From contig JAOANU010000019.1 in the NCBI GenBank assembly GCA_034387635.1, positions 124,001 to 188,000 of the forward strand: a stretch of DNA of 64,000 bases, written 5' to 3'. This DNA comes from Rhodosporidiobolus odoratus (lineage: Eukaryota > Basidiomycota > Microbotryomycetes > Sporidiobolales > Sporidiobolaceae). Within the stretch, counting starts at the first letter, position 1; each line of letters opens with the position of its first letter. Below, piece after piece: positions 22,015 to 32,839 of the stretch. A program made the position numbers and the translations under genes. The notes beneath the pieces are model-generated. The model saw only the letters and a program-made list of their open reading frames with translations. It was not told the origin of the DNA and did not search any database.

Positions 22015-23173
22015 TTAGGCGGTCTCTGCGGCCTCTCCCTCCTTCTCTCCCTCTCCTTCTACCTCTTCTTCAGGTTCAACGGCCTTGGCTTTGCCCTTTC
22101 CCTTCACATCCTGCGCCGGTTCAATAATTTCTGGAACGGCGTTCTCCTTCCCAGGGGCAGCATCGGAGGGAGTGGAAGAAATGAGTGTGGAAGCCGTCGA
22201 CTTGTTCTTCTTTCGCTTCTTGAGCATGGCTGCAAAAAAAACCAACGATGTCAGCTAAAGCTTTGATGATGATGAGCTCGACTAGGAGACGACGATGTTG
22301 ATCAGGCGGAGAATCCACGAGAGGGAAGGAAACGAACCGGCCCTAACCGCATCTTTGACCCCGCCAATGATCTCCCTACTTTCCTCAACATACTTCTGAT
22401 CATCCAACCTTCTCTTGACCCCATTGCCTTGTCCACTTCCGCCTGCGGCGGCCTTTCCTTCCCCACTCGGACCCGCAGCAGTAGCAGCGGAAGAAAAAGA
22501 AGAAGAAGAGTTGGAGGCGGCAGGGGTAGCTTCTACACCGGCTTGTCGTTCTAGCCGAGCGATTTCGGCGTTCAGTTCGTCGAGTTTCTGTTGCTTTGCG
22601 AGAGCGGCGGCGGCGAGGCGATCGGGTTCAGAGGCGAGGAGAGAGGCGAGTCTACGAAACGCAAAAAGAAAGGTCAAATCACTTGCGATTTACGTCCCCT
22701 CGTGGCGGCGCCGTGGAGGCCCAGTCTACCATGTCACAAGGGCGAGAGTTGAAAGGAAAGAGGGAGCGAGGGCGAAGTTAGACTTACTTCTGAGCCTCCT
22801 TCATAGTACTCAGCCTTCTCCCATCCAACCCCCTACAGCTATCGGTATTCTGCGCCTTATTGCTACTCATCCTACCACCTTGAGCCCTAAGTTGACTCGC
22901 GAAACCTCCCTTGCCACCCTTGGTCCTTTGGCCGACGCGTAGGGCGACGAAACCTCCTTCATTGGGGGAAGCGCCGCGGAGGGTAGAGAGAGGAGCGGAT
23001 GAGGAGCGAGGAAGAGAGAGACCGGTCGAGTATTGCAGGTAAGAGACGGGGAGGGGGAGGTGGCAAGGGAGTGAGGAGAGCGGGGTGGTGGAGGGGAGGG
23101 AGAGTGAAAGGGTACGCGGGAAAGGGTGAGGGAGTGAGATGAGTAGGGTGGTATACGCGGTGGTGAGATCCAT
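22015..23173 (-). CDS. SDE2: SDE2, splicing/genome-stability factor with N-terminal ubiquitin-like fold
   Basis: Three exons are read: 23173-22788, 22651-22338 and 22229-22015 (304 aa; in frame). The N-terminal ~87 residues form the divergent ubiquitin-like region, ending in the diagnostic GGKGG (residues 86-90) followed by [10 protein letters not shown], then CRGLDGRRL. In the family the ubiquitin-like part is cut after the first GG, exposing Lys at the new N-terminus; the mature protein acts in splicing of selected introns in fission yeast and in replication-stress responses in human cells. A coiled coil follows ([18 protein letters not shown]), then [19 protein letters not shown] Lys/Glu-rich tail ([18 protein letters not shown]) closes the protein. 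The next gene downstream is on the same strand, 170 bp away. Confidence 0.9.
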
Positions 23174-24242
23174 TGTGGCTTTGCAAGCGACAGTCGAAGC
23201 AGTGTGAGACGAAACCGATAAACCGGTGCGCGTGACTTGAGTGGCAGCGAAAAAGAGAAGCTGGCTAGCTCGTTCAACATCTCAGAAGCGATTTCTGTCG
23301 CGTGCACTGCTTTCATGGATGCTCTCTCGAGACACCGCGGCTAGGAATCGTGAAAGTCCGATGAGATTGCAGGGACCCGTTGAGGAAATCACGGAGAACA
23401 GGGAGAAATTGGCAGCAAAATCTACACCAAAGGAGCCGTCTGGCCAACAGAGAGCGTTAGAGGCTCGGGACATCGGACTGTGTCTCGGTCAGGAGGACGC
23501 ATTCTCCCTTATGTCCTCGACATTGCTCCTAGCGCGGGTGAAAAAAGGGCGAGAGACTTGGTCACCCGCTGCCCACGCTGGATTGCTTCAGCTGTCTCCC
23601 CCTCGGGCCTGTTCGATCCTGGAAGAGTATGGCGCCCACACGAGCGAGCCTTCGGCGGAGCGACTGGAGACAGCGCGACGGCAAAATCAGAAAAGACAAC
23701 CTGGCTTGAACATGGTCCGGGTCTGCAATGAGCATTCAGACCGTCAGCCCATCCCCTGCCGTCCTTGTCCAGCACGGTCGGTAACGCAGCATGGGAGCTC
23801 AGTCCACTGCACTCCCGTCAGTGCCGGTGCGAGCCCGTGCGCAAGACAGATGGAAAACCCGACAACAGCCTGCGTGAAACCGGCCGTCCCCTCTGGACGG
23901 TTCCCGCTTCGTCCAATGTACTGTGCACCCATCTACACTCGGGCAGTTCGTCGGGACTGAGTGACCGGTCTCGCATTGTAGCCGAAGTTATCGGGTCGGG
24001 GTGCTGGCATGACGATGAGGACGATATTATAGGCATCAAGGCGAGGCACGTGGGACAGGCTGCCGAGGCGAGAGAGGGATGTGTGCCCTATACGGAGCAT
24101 GGAAGGGGTCATTGTGAGCCACTTGATGCTATAGCGGGTACAGTGCAGAGCCAACCTCGTTCCGTTCCCTCCGCTTCCCTTTCTTCCATCTACAGCTCTT
24201 CCAACTCCACCTGCCGCCTCGAGAAAGGCTCTGCTCTGGGCT
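23174..24242. other. intergenic between divergent genes; one long unassigned open frame
   Basis: This 1.07 kb lies between the divergent starts of SDE2 and the EDEM gene. A plus-strand frame (23241-23960, about 239 codons) is open but has no hydrophobic core, domain or codon bias like its neighbours. I do not call it a gene. A GTTCGATCC-like stretch near 23610 lacks a partner to make a tRNA. Confidence 0.45.
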
Positions 24243-27200
24243 ATGTATACAGCCAGCGACCATGGCCGACTCGTATCACTCGCCCTCCTAGCCCTCATCG
24301 CCGCCTTCTTCGATCCCGCCCAAGCCTCTCCCTTCTACTCGACACAACGCAAGACTGAACTGCGCGCCATGGCAGAGGACACTTGGAGACATGCCTACGG
24401 AGCCTACAAGAGTACGTCGACCGTTCTCCCCTTTCAATTGTCTGGCAAGTGGGGCAGCTTCGCTGACGAGCGTATAATGGTTTTCGACAGGACACGCTTT
24501 CCCCGCCGATGAGCTGCTGCCCCTAAGTTGTCAGAGGCAGGGACATGACCGACGGAATCCGGATGTGCGTCTGAGCTTCTTCACTTTGCCATGTGAACCC
24601 GAACAGCCCTGAATATTGCCTTCCTCTGCTTCTATCTGGCTTTGCCCCGCCCGTGACTCCGTAATCACACCCGCACAGAACGCAGGAGTCAACGATGTCA
24701 TGGGAGACTACGTCCTCACCCTCGTCGACTCGCTAGATACCTTTCCTGTCCGTTCTTCGTTCCCTTTCTTGTTTCCCCTTTCTTACCAACCCCTGCTGAC
24801 CCTTGATCGGACAGATGCTCAACGACCGCGCCGGCTTCGAGCAAGCCATCCGAGAAGTAATCCAGCACGTCTCCTTTGACGTCGATTCGCGTGTTCAAGT
24901 CTTCGAAGTCACAATCCGAATGCTCGGTGGCCTTCTCAGCGGTCACTTGCTCGCCTCTCCGACTCCGCCGTATTCATCAATACGAGGGTTCGAGCTATCA
25001 TGGTACGAGGGAGAACTGCTGCAGCTGGCTCATGATCTGGGCAAAAGGTTGGTGCCCGCGTTTCAGACGCCGACGGGGATACCTTTCGCCAGGGTGCATT
25101 TGCAGCGGGGGTTGAAGGGAAAGGGTGGAAAGGCCGAGAGTGGAGAGACGTGTAGCGCTGGTATGCCCTTGCCTCTCCCTCCTGACCCCTTACGCAGAAC
25201 TGAACAGCTACTCCACAGGTGCTGGCTCCCTTCTCCTCGAATTCATCACCCTCTCTCGCCTGACCGGCGACCTATCGTTTGAAGCGGCCGCTAAAAAGGC
25301 TTTCTTTGCGATTTGGAACCTGAAGAGCGACATCGGGTTGATCGGGAACACCATCGACGCGAGGACCGGGGCTTGGATGCACGGGGTGAGCGGGATTGGG
25401 GCCGGCATTGATTCGTTTTTCGAGTGAGTTCCTCGCCCTCATCTGCCCATACCTGCCCTGCCTTGCCATCCTGCACGGGCCAGGGGGAGTCGTTCGCTCA
25501 GCGTTTGCGGACACTGATCTCCTTCGCTCCTGAGTAGGTACGCCGCCAAAGCCTACCTCCTCACTGGCGAGGAGCAATACCTGCGAGTATGGGATGAGTC
25601 ATATGCAGCGCTGCAGCGATACGTGCGAGCTCCGGACGGGTTCTGGGTTCGTCCTCTTCCGTCTTCCAACGTCGACCTTCTCAAACCGACTTTTCCGCTG
25701 CTCATCTTTCCCTTTCCTGACATTTCCTGTTCCCAACCTTCTTCCTTCCTGACACGAACAGTACCGCAACGTCAATATGCATACCGGTCAACTCAACTCC
25801 GTCCTCGTCGACAGCCTGTCTGCCTTCTTCCCTGGCGTTCTCACTCTGATGGGCGACCTTGAAGGTGCCGCTCGGGCTCATGCCCCTTTCGCATTCCTGT
25901 GGAAACGCTTCGGTGGGTTGCCTGAGCTGTTTGATACGCACCGAAGGGTTGGGGCGCATTTGGGCTATCCTTTGAGGCCTGAGTTCATCGAGAGCAACAT
26001 GTATCTGTACCAGGTCCATTCTGTCCCTGGTCTCTGTTCTAACCGTTCCCTGACAGTCCCTGACAATAGTATACTCACAGGCGACGAAGGACGACTACTA
26101 CCTGTCTATTGCGGAAGATATCTTGCATGACATCAATAATCGGACGCGAGTTGACTGCGGGTTTGCAGCGGTGCGCAACCTAGAGACGGGAGAACTAGAG
26201 GATAAGATGCCGAGTTTTGTTACAGCAGAGACTCTGAAGTAAGTTTGATCACCGGCTCTTCCGTCACGTAGGCTTACCTGAATGCTCGTGCCAGATATCT
26301 TTACCTCACCTTCGCCGAGGACTCTCCCTTCTTTCGCATGGACGATGCGTCAGTCTTCACCACCGAGGGTCATATCCTCTCCGTCCCCCATTCTCCTCGC
26401 CCCGCACCCTTCAAAAACCGCAAGAAACGCGTCTTTTCCCCTCCGTCGCCCTCCACAAAAGCCCCCGCACCAACCTGCGCTGCCCATCAACCTCTCTATG
26501 ATCAGCGGTATCGGCACTTTCTTGCGCTGAGCGCTGAGAACAGGGCGGATTGGGAGCATGCGAGATGGTTGGCTGGATTCGAGGCTGAGGATGAAGTGAA
26601 GGAAACGGAGGAAGGGAGATGGAGCGAGAATGGGTGGTGCGAGGTAACTCGGGGCGAGGTACGCTGCGCTCTCTGTTGCTTTCTGCCTTTGTCATCGCGA
26701 GATGGCGCGCCTTCGGTGAACCAGCTGATTCTGACAACTCCCACAAGGACCCCGTCGCTTCCTCCAATACCGCCTCATCCACCCTTGCCCTCTTCCAATC
26801 CTTCATCCTCTCTCACCTCCGCACATACTCTGCCATTCCTCCACCCGCTGCCGCTTCCTCTTTTGCGATCTCGCTCTCTTCCTCCCTCTCCGCCTCTTCA
26901 ACGGCCGCCGCATCCAGCAGGACGTCGGCATCGAGCTCCTCTTCGCCGCCTCCACCGCCTTGGAGATCCGCTCCCCCTCTACTTCCCAACTCTCCTCCTC
27001 ACAACGAAAAAACGGAGACGTAGTCGTACATTCTATCAATGGTTTGCGATTCTCCCTCATCAAGTCCACACCTGGTCTTGAGGCGTACACGGTCAGTCAA
27101 GTCGGGCCGATGAAGGTAAGGGAGGGGGCCAGCGTCGTCATCAAGGATCAAGCTGTGTTGGCGGGAATTCCCTCGAAACGGCTCGAGAAGTTGAGCTTGT

Positions 27201-28246
27201 GGGCCGAGGTCGCACCGGCAAGCAGTCCACCGCCGCCCTGGGAGGCCGCACCCGGGGAAGAAAATGCCTATCAAGAGGCGAGGTTGGTGTTGGAAGGAGA
27301 CGCTCAACAGCCTGGCAGGATAGAGCGGTTCCTCGATGCCCTGATGGCGCCTCTCAGCGGCATGTCGTCGCCTCCTACCGACAGTCAAGGCAGTGCGCAA
27401 CAGATGGAGTATTCGGCCTTTCCTCGTGACCCCGAAGCCTTCTACGATGACCCTTCCTCAGCCGCATTCGATAGCTCTTCTCCACCACTTGACCTCCACA
27501 TTCCCGCTCTCGCGGCTTCTTTCGGTCCTTCCTTCTCCTCTCGAGCTTCACCCGAGGAGCAAATCTCGCCCTTCCACCTCGACGGCGAGCCTCTTCCGCT
27601 GCTCCTTCCCTCCTTCTCTCCTTACGGCTGCGAAGCACATCATCCACCTCCTTCTTCTCTCCCACCTCACATAAAGGATTCTTCCTCTCTACCGTCTGTA
27701 CTTCCCCCTTCATCAGCAGCAATATCTCCCCACCTCCTCCTCCTCCACCGCGGTCACTGTTCCTTCGCCCTAAAATCCCACTTAGCCGCACTCTCCGGCG
27801 CCTCAGGAGTAATCCTCATCTCGGCCCATACTCCCTCAGATGACGACATCAATCAAGATGGGTTTATTGTCCCATCTGCGGATCCGAATGAGGAGGGCGA
27901 GGAGGTCATGAAGAGTTTGGTGCCGTTGGTTTTGGTAGGGAATTCGACGGGGATGAGGTTGGAGGAGATGGTCCGGAGGGTTCAGGCGGAGAATGACGCG
28001 CTTCAAGGACGGAGACAGTATCAGTTGCGGCTATATCGGGAGGAGGGACTGACAAGAGAGGACGAGAACGGAACCGATGAGGTGCCGGAAGGGGTTATGG
28101 GAGAGGAAGTGGACGTGTCGGAGGAAAAGCAGGTCTTTGTGACTGTTCATCGAGCTGAGGCGTTGGAGGAGGAGGAAGAGTACCCGGGCGGGGTGGTGCT
28201 TGGGGGGTACCTCGTCAAGAATATCAAGCTGTGGAGAGGCGATTGA
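24243..28246 (+). CDS. MNL1: ER degradation-enhancing alpha-mannosidase (EDEM/Mnl1, GH47) with PA domain
   Basis: Exons read: 24243-24411, 24491-24564, 24679-24747, 24815-25160, 25219-25423, 25538-25646, 25762-26013, 26081-26238, 26295-26658, then a last exon ending at 28246. A signal sequence (LVSLALLALIAAFF) precedes the GH47 domain, residues ~35-490. Landmarks are HAFPADELLPLSC, VMGDYVLTLVDSLDTF, VFEVTIRMLGGLLSGHLLA, AGSLLLEFITLSRLTGD, YRNVNMHTGQLNSVLVDSL and VFTTEGH, all typical of EDEM rather than Golgi mannosidase I. The C-terminal half holds a protease-associated-type segment (LLLHRGHCSFALKSHL...GVILISAH), as in EDEM3. The enzyme trims mannose from misfolded glycoproteins in the ER for ERAD. 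The junction after 26658 is unclear: 26659-26920 reads in frames that do not join cleanly, and I place the last exon at 26921 tentatively. Confidence 0.85.
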
Positions 28247-28478
28247 AGGAGGGAATTGTAGATAGCCGAAGGATGCTCCTTGTTGTATCGCTACGCAGGC
28301 TTTGGGGACCGCACATTTGCTCTGCCGCCCGACAGGAGGAAAATTGTTTCGTACCAGTGCCAATTTGCGATCGAAAGGGAGACTACAACAACGAGGAGTA
28401 TACAACAGGGGGAATGAACGATGCACGCGAGGGAAGAGTCAAGTCTTGCGGGAGGTGAAAGGCGAACCGCAAATCTCT

Positions 28479-30024
28479 TCAAAGGGAATCGACCAACGTA
28501 ATGCCCCTGATCCTACACGAGATCCCGATCTCTTCAAGCTCCTCTTGGCCATAAACCCCTTCGTGCCAGAATCGGTGTCGCTTCCTCGCCACATCGTACC
28601 GCAACTCCAGGCGCCCAAGATTCGGTAGCTTGGACGAGTTCTCGACGAGTTCTTGGATCAGTGCCGGAGAGAAAACAGCGATGTCGACTGTCAAAGACCG
28701 GAGTGTCGACGGGAGGGTGTTGAAAAAGGTCTTGCGGATACCGAACCTCTCCCGAAAGAGCATGTCGCCATTATTCTCGACGGTGAGGTTCAAGGCGAGA
28801 AGGTTTGGCGGAAACAAGGGATCTTCAGTCGCATTGCCGCCGGGACCCGGAAGGAAGGGCCATGCCAGGCGTAGGGTAAGGGTTTCGAGTGCGGTGAAGG
28901 AGTCGAGAGAAGGGCAGAAGGCGCCTCGGAAGGGGCTGAAGGGGATGGATAGCTCGCGAAGAGAGGTGCGTGAGGCGGAAAGGAAAGCTGGCAAGGTCGA
29001 GGCGGATTCGTACATGCTTAGACCGGTGATGGTGAAGCGGCGGAGGCGGGGGCCACTCGTCAACGGCGGAAGGAGGATGGCGAAGAATAGCGAGGGCACC
29101 GTAAAGGATACAAGGTTGGGAAATGTCTGAGCGAGAACCGCTTTGTAGCTGGGCAGTTCAAGGCAAGTGACGCTGGGGGCGGAGAAAGTGGAAAACGCCC
29201 GACACCAAATATCGTCGATCGTACCACACCCTCGTACGTATAGGCCTTTGAGATTGGGTAAGCGCTGTAGGAGAGCTGCCAGCACCTCGGGCAGGACGAC
29301 CTCGCGCGCGGCTGCTCGACGCCTCTCCTCTTCTTGTCCGGCGTCACTACCCTCCGCCGCGGTATATCGACCGCCGTCTTCATCGTCAGGGTAGTCGAGG
29401 GCGTACTCGAGCGTGCCCTTGATTGATCGTGCCTCAACTACAAGATGGCGAACCGCGAGTCGCGGTTGCTCATCCAGCATCAGCGTATCGAGGAGCTTGC
29501 CCCCTCGGCCGAAGACGAGATCGTACTGCTGTTGTTGCTGGTACGCGTGCCCGAGAGTGAATTGGCGGATCTCGAAAATGGTGCGGTGGTAGAGATGTTG
29601 GTGTGAAAGGGAGAAAAACGAGCGAGAGACAAGGCAGGCTGACGCTAGATCGCCCGGTGAGAGGTCGGTATCGGAGAGGATGGCTCCGAGCACTTCGATA
29701 GGGAGCTGGCGCTAAGCAAGGGGAGGTCAGCTCGATGATGTGCATGCTCGAGAGGGGAAAAGAGGAATTGACATACCGGGTGTAGAGGACGCTGACTGTC
29801 GATCCCGCTCGTCGCCGACGCCCGCACAGTGGGAGCCATACCTGTACACGAAGGGAGTCAGCTTGCACACGCTTAGTCGGCGGGACCGAAAAAAGCTGAC
29901 CACCGTCATCGTTTCGTTCAACTCGAGGAGGAGTTCTTCCGTCCGCCGTGGGACGGCCCGCTGCCACGACGCGGCCCTCCTCAATCCTGACTACGTTGAC
30001 GTTCACGCCTGCAAACAAGTCCAT
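28479..30024 (-). CDS. F-box/LRR-like protein, intact member of a divergent pair
   Basis: Three exons are read: 30024-29901, 29841-29777 and 29711-28479 (473 aa; in frame). Exon 1 starts MDLFAGVNVNVVRIEEGR. The first intron has a GTCAGC donor, a CTGAC branch site and GTACAG. Exon 2 reads MAPTVRASATSGIDSQ. Exon 3 opens with the F-box RQLPIEVLGAILSDTDLS and GDLASACLVSRSFFSLSHQH. Leu-rich repeat-like segments follow, such as LPNLKGLYVRGC, ALETLTLRLAW, LPSTLRSLTVDI and LPNLGRLELRY. F-box proteins of this layout recruit substrates to SCF ubiquitin ligases; that role is inferred. A one-copy fragment of its 5' end lies inverted at 5946-6370. Only 87 bp separate its ATG from that of the divergent F-box gene at 30112. 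Confidence 0.8.
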
Positions 30025-30043
30025 AGCCTGAGCGAGAGTGGTC
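30022..30043. promoter_or_regulatory. conserved element in the 87-bp divergent F-box promoter
   Basis: On the minus strand it reads CCACTCTCGCTCAGGCTATG, ending on the start codon of the 28479-30024 gene. It is shared with 5927-5948 and 62363-62384, always about 70-80 bp from the start of the other F-box partner. Part may be conserved only by duplication. Confidence 0.5.
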
Positions 30044-30111
30044 CGTGGAGGCAATTCGACTGCTCGCTTGTCCCGCGCTTGACGTACTCGCCGAACCGCT
30101 TTACTGCTGAG

Positions 30112-31458
30112 ATGGACAAGCTACCTGTCGAGCTGCTGCACTGTGTCGCAGGTACGTCCTTGTCCTCGCTCCCCAAGCGGTAAGCTTGCTGACTTCCTTC
30201 TCGCAGACTTCCTCGTCGATTTTGATATCTTCGGAGCACAAGTCGTCGACACCGAGTCCCTTGTCGCCCTCTGCCGCACCTCGCATCGGTCCTACGACGC
30301 TTTCCTTCCGCTTCTATACCGCAATGTCAGTCTCGCAACGATCAGATCTGCGAAGAGCTGGATACCCAGCTACATTCGCCAAGTAGCCTCTCTCACTTCC
30401 GACGAGGAAGTGGACCCGACAAAGGTGCAGCTGATCGGTGTGAGAAAAGTAGGCTCGGTCCATCCACCCCCATTCTAAGCTGATTGACTGAGTTTTCCAG
30501 CTCTTTTCGTTGCAGCTCGACTTCACCGGGGAGCAACTGACTCTACCCTCCGGGCAGGCACCACCATCTCTTTCCATGCCTGACCTGCGAGGTATCGTCG
30601 ACACCGGGTGTTTCCGCCACCTTACCTCTTTAAGCGTTGGCACTTTCAGGGTCAATCCTTACATCCTGGCGGAGCTTCTGGGCCCGAGCCAGGCACTCCG
30701 GGGACACCTACAGACGCTCGAGCTGAACACCCGGTTCCACAGCGGTCACTTCACGGAAGACCCAGTCACGGCGTTTCTTCTTGAGGCGCTCAAGTTCCTC
30801 GATCCTTCTGTTTACGCCAAGGCCACTTTTATTGATTCAGACGACTGGGACGGAGTAGGCTTCTATTTTACGACGAGATCACCGGCAACCACGCGACTTA
30901 TCCCCTCCTGCCCTCACCGCCTTGTCCCCGCCACCTCTGTACAGCTTCAAGCTGCCTACCAAGATTACTCCGCTTTCCTATCCTTATTTCCCCCCTCGAA
31001 AGAAGGCAGTGATCCCCCTCATGACACCCTTCCAGCATATATTCTTCGTGTCTCGCCTTCCGGTACCTCCCCTTTCAGCTTGCTTCGCAGCCTTATTCTT
31101 CAGCGCAATACTGCTGCCACGAGGAGTTCTTTCTTGTATTCTACACCCCGTTACTGGCCAACCTGAAGGACCTCGAGCTCTTCGACAGAGAAGGGTATGT
31201 CTTCGATTTCAAGGAGGCGGATATTCAAACTTTGCGTCGTTCCATCACGCAGTTCGTCCCTTTATTTCAAGCCCGCATCTAGATGGTGCTAACCGTATCT
31301 TTTATGCATGCAGCGACCCGCCTGGCGTCATTGATTCACCACACACCGACGACGCGACGTTCGACCCGCAGGCAGCTTGGGCGCCGCTTTCTCCACAGGA
31401 GTGGCAGACTACCCGTTCGAGAGTTATCGCGGCCCGCTGCTGGACAAGCTTGTCCTGA
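30112..31458 (+). CDS. F-box/LRR-like protein, divergent partner; 3' part probably damaged
   Basis: Exons read: 30112-30151 (MDKLPVELLHCVA), 30207-30439 and from 30501 on. The first exon and the following phase-1 intron match the gene starting at 62285 (MDKLPVELLYCIA). Exon 2 encodes FLVDFDIFGAQVV and ALCRTSHRSYDAFLPLLYRN. Exon 3 has LRR-like text (LTSLSVGTFRVNPYILAELL, HLQTLELNTRF). Past about 31045 the frame that matches the paralogue changes to FRYLPFQLASQ and YTPLLANLKDLELFD. A GTATGT...GCATGCAG intron then leads to GVIDSPHTDDATFDPQ, stopping at 31456-31458. Near 31400 the paralogue-like text again shifts frame (YPFESYRGPLLDKLVLS). The gene may be decaying at its 3' end; unseen introns are the alternative. 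Confidence 0.6.
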
Positions 31459-31930
31459 GTACCTGGTGGTGGCCGGACCGCAACTAACGAGTTGGGACAA
31501 GGTAGATGAGCGAGCTTTTGTGTGGCTGGTAGCGATGCAGTCGAAGAGATTTTGTACCGAACATTCTCATCAACTCCGCCACAATAGGGTCTAGGGGATG
31601 TACTTGCAAACCGGGGAGGTGATGCCGCTACGGCTGAAGCTGAAAGAAACGCGAGGAAGATATCAAGCGGGAGTTGTGAGGGAAAAAGGAAAAGTGCGAC
31701 CTGGTCCATTCCCGGCTGCGGCGCACGCCACGCTTCGCGGACTGGTACCGTTCCTCCTACTATGCCAGCCGTGCAAGAGTAGTGCTGCTGCATGTTGGAC
31801 TCGGTTCCGCCTGTCTCAGCTTCGCACGAGGGTCGAAAGTGGGGGAGCTAGCCGAGAGACAGCTCTTCTTCCTTTCCTCCATCTCACTCTTCTCATCTCA
31901 CACCAGCAAATAACACTCAAGCACACCACT
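31459..31930. other. intergenic, no gene seen
   Basis: Contains the decayed tail of the F-box gene (frame-shifted YRGPLLDKLVLS text to about 31487) and, towards 31900, a CT-rich stretch that is probably the promoter and leader of the NDUFA4-like gene. Confidence 0.5.
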
Positions 31931-32839
31931 ATGGCTGCCGTTGGACGTATGCTCAAGCGCGACCCTGCTCTCACTCCCCTCTTGTAAGTCTCCCCAGCCC
32001 CCTCCACTTCCCCACTTCGTAGCGAGGCATGCTTTCCCGCCCTCCTTTCGACGCGGGCCAAGTGGGTAGACTCACTGACACTGTCGGTACCTCTGTCATA
32101 GCGCCGCTGTCGGTGTCGGTGTGTGTGGCGCTCTGGGTGAGCCTTCCCCACTTTCCCCTCTTTCAGCCTCGCCACGGCATCCAATGCTGATTATCCGGGT
32201 CGTTTTGCTCTTCCTTTCCTCGCGCCCTACAGCCTTTGGAGCGCACTACCTGAGGCACTCGGTAAGCCAGAAACGTCGCCTCTTCTACAGCTTGCACCCC
32301 GGGACGGGACGAGTCGACGTCTCCGCGCAGTCTGCTTCAAAGTCCTGCTATTTCACGGGTGCGCAGATCAATAACCTTACCCATTTCTCTTTTCGCACAG
32401 TCCGACGTCGTCATCAAGAAGAAGCAGACGCCAGACCCCTGGAACAAGGTCGAGCAAGGTCGCAATACGAAGGTGTGATTCCGCCTCTGCGCTTTGCCTC
32501 TCTGCTTCAACGGCGGTAAACGGGGGTTTCGTACACCGCTGCTATGGACATGTGACTGACTCCTGTGTGTATTGGTTCACAAACCTCCCCTTTTCTCCTC
32601 CACCTTTGATCGCGTTTTCGCAGCTTTTCTCAACGAACCCCGAGTTCTGGGCCAACCGCAAGTCGATCCCGGACCCTCGCGCCCTCTTCTCCATTCCGAC
32701 CACCGAGCTCCAGTCGGAGAACGCCGCCGGGGCCAAGGACGCTGCGGTTAAGAAGGCCAAAGAAAAGACTCTCGCCATGTTTGATCGTCACGGGATGAAG
32801 GATTCAGGTGAGTGGAAGGAGAGGAGTGCGGAGCACTAG
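31931..32839 (+). CDS. NDUFA4: NDUFA4/B12D-family respiratory subunit
   Basis: Five exons are read: 31931-31983, 32102-32136, 32233-32261, 32401-32472 and 32624-32839 (134 aa; in frame). The N-terminus MAAVGRMLKRDPALTPLF leads into one membrane segment (AAVGVGVCGALAFGAHYLRH). After that comes the family motif QTPDPWNKVEQGRNTKLFS, then TNPEFWANRKSIPDPRALF. This is the B12D/NDUFA4 layout: a small inner-membrane protein first assigned to complex I and now regarded as a complex IV subunit. The C-terminal extension (GAKDAAVKKAKEKTLAMFDR) is longer than in animals. A good donor (GTGAGT) sits just before the stop, so a spliced alternative C-terminus is possible. Confidence 0.8.

Noticed and set aside
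23560..23640. GTTCGATCC-like stretch considered as a tRNA T-loop
   Set aside because: No matching acceptor stem, D-arm or anticodon arm at the right spacing.
23241..23960. 239-codon plus-strand frame between SDE2 and the EDEM gene
   Set aside because: No recognisable motif and no codon bias like neighbouring genes; it lies in a divergent promoter region.
29470..30054. A 194-codon minus-strand open frame starting MPPRTTLAQAMDLF
   Set aside because: It reads through two good introns of the F-box gene; the spliced model starting at 30024 explains the sequence better.
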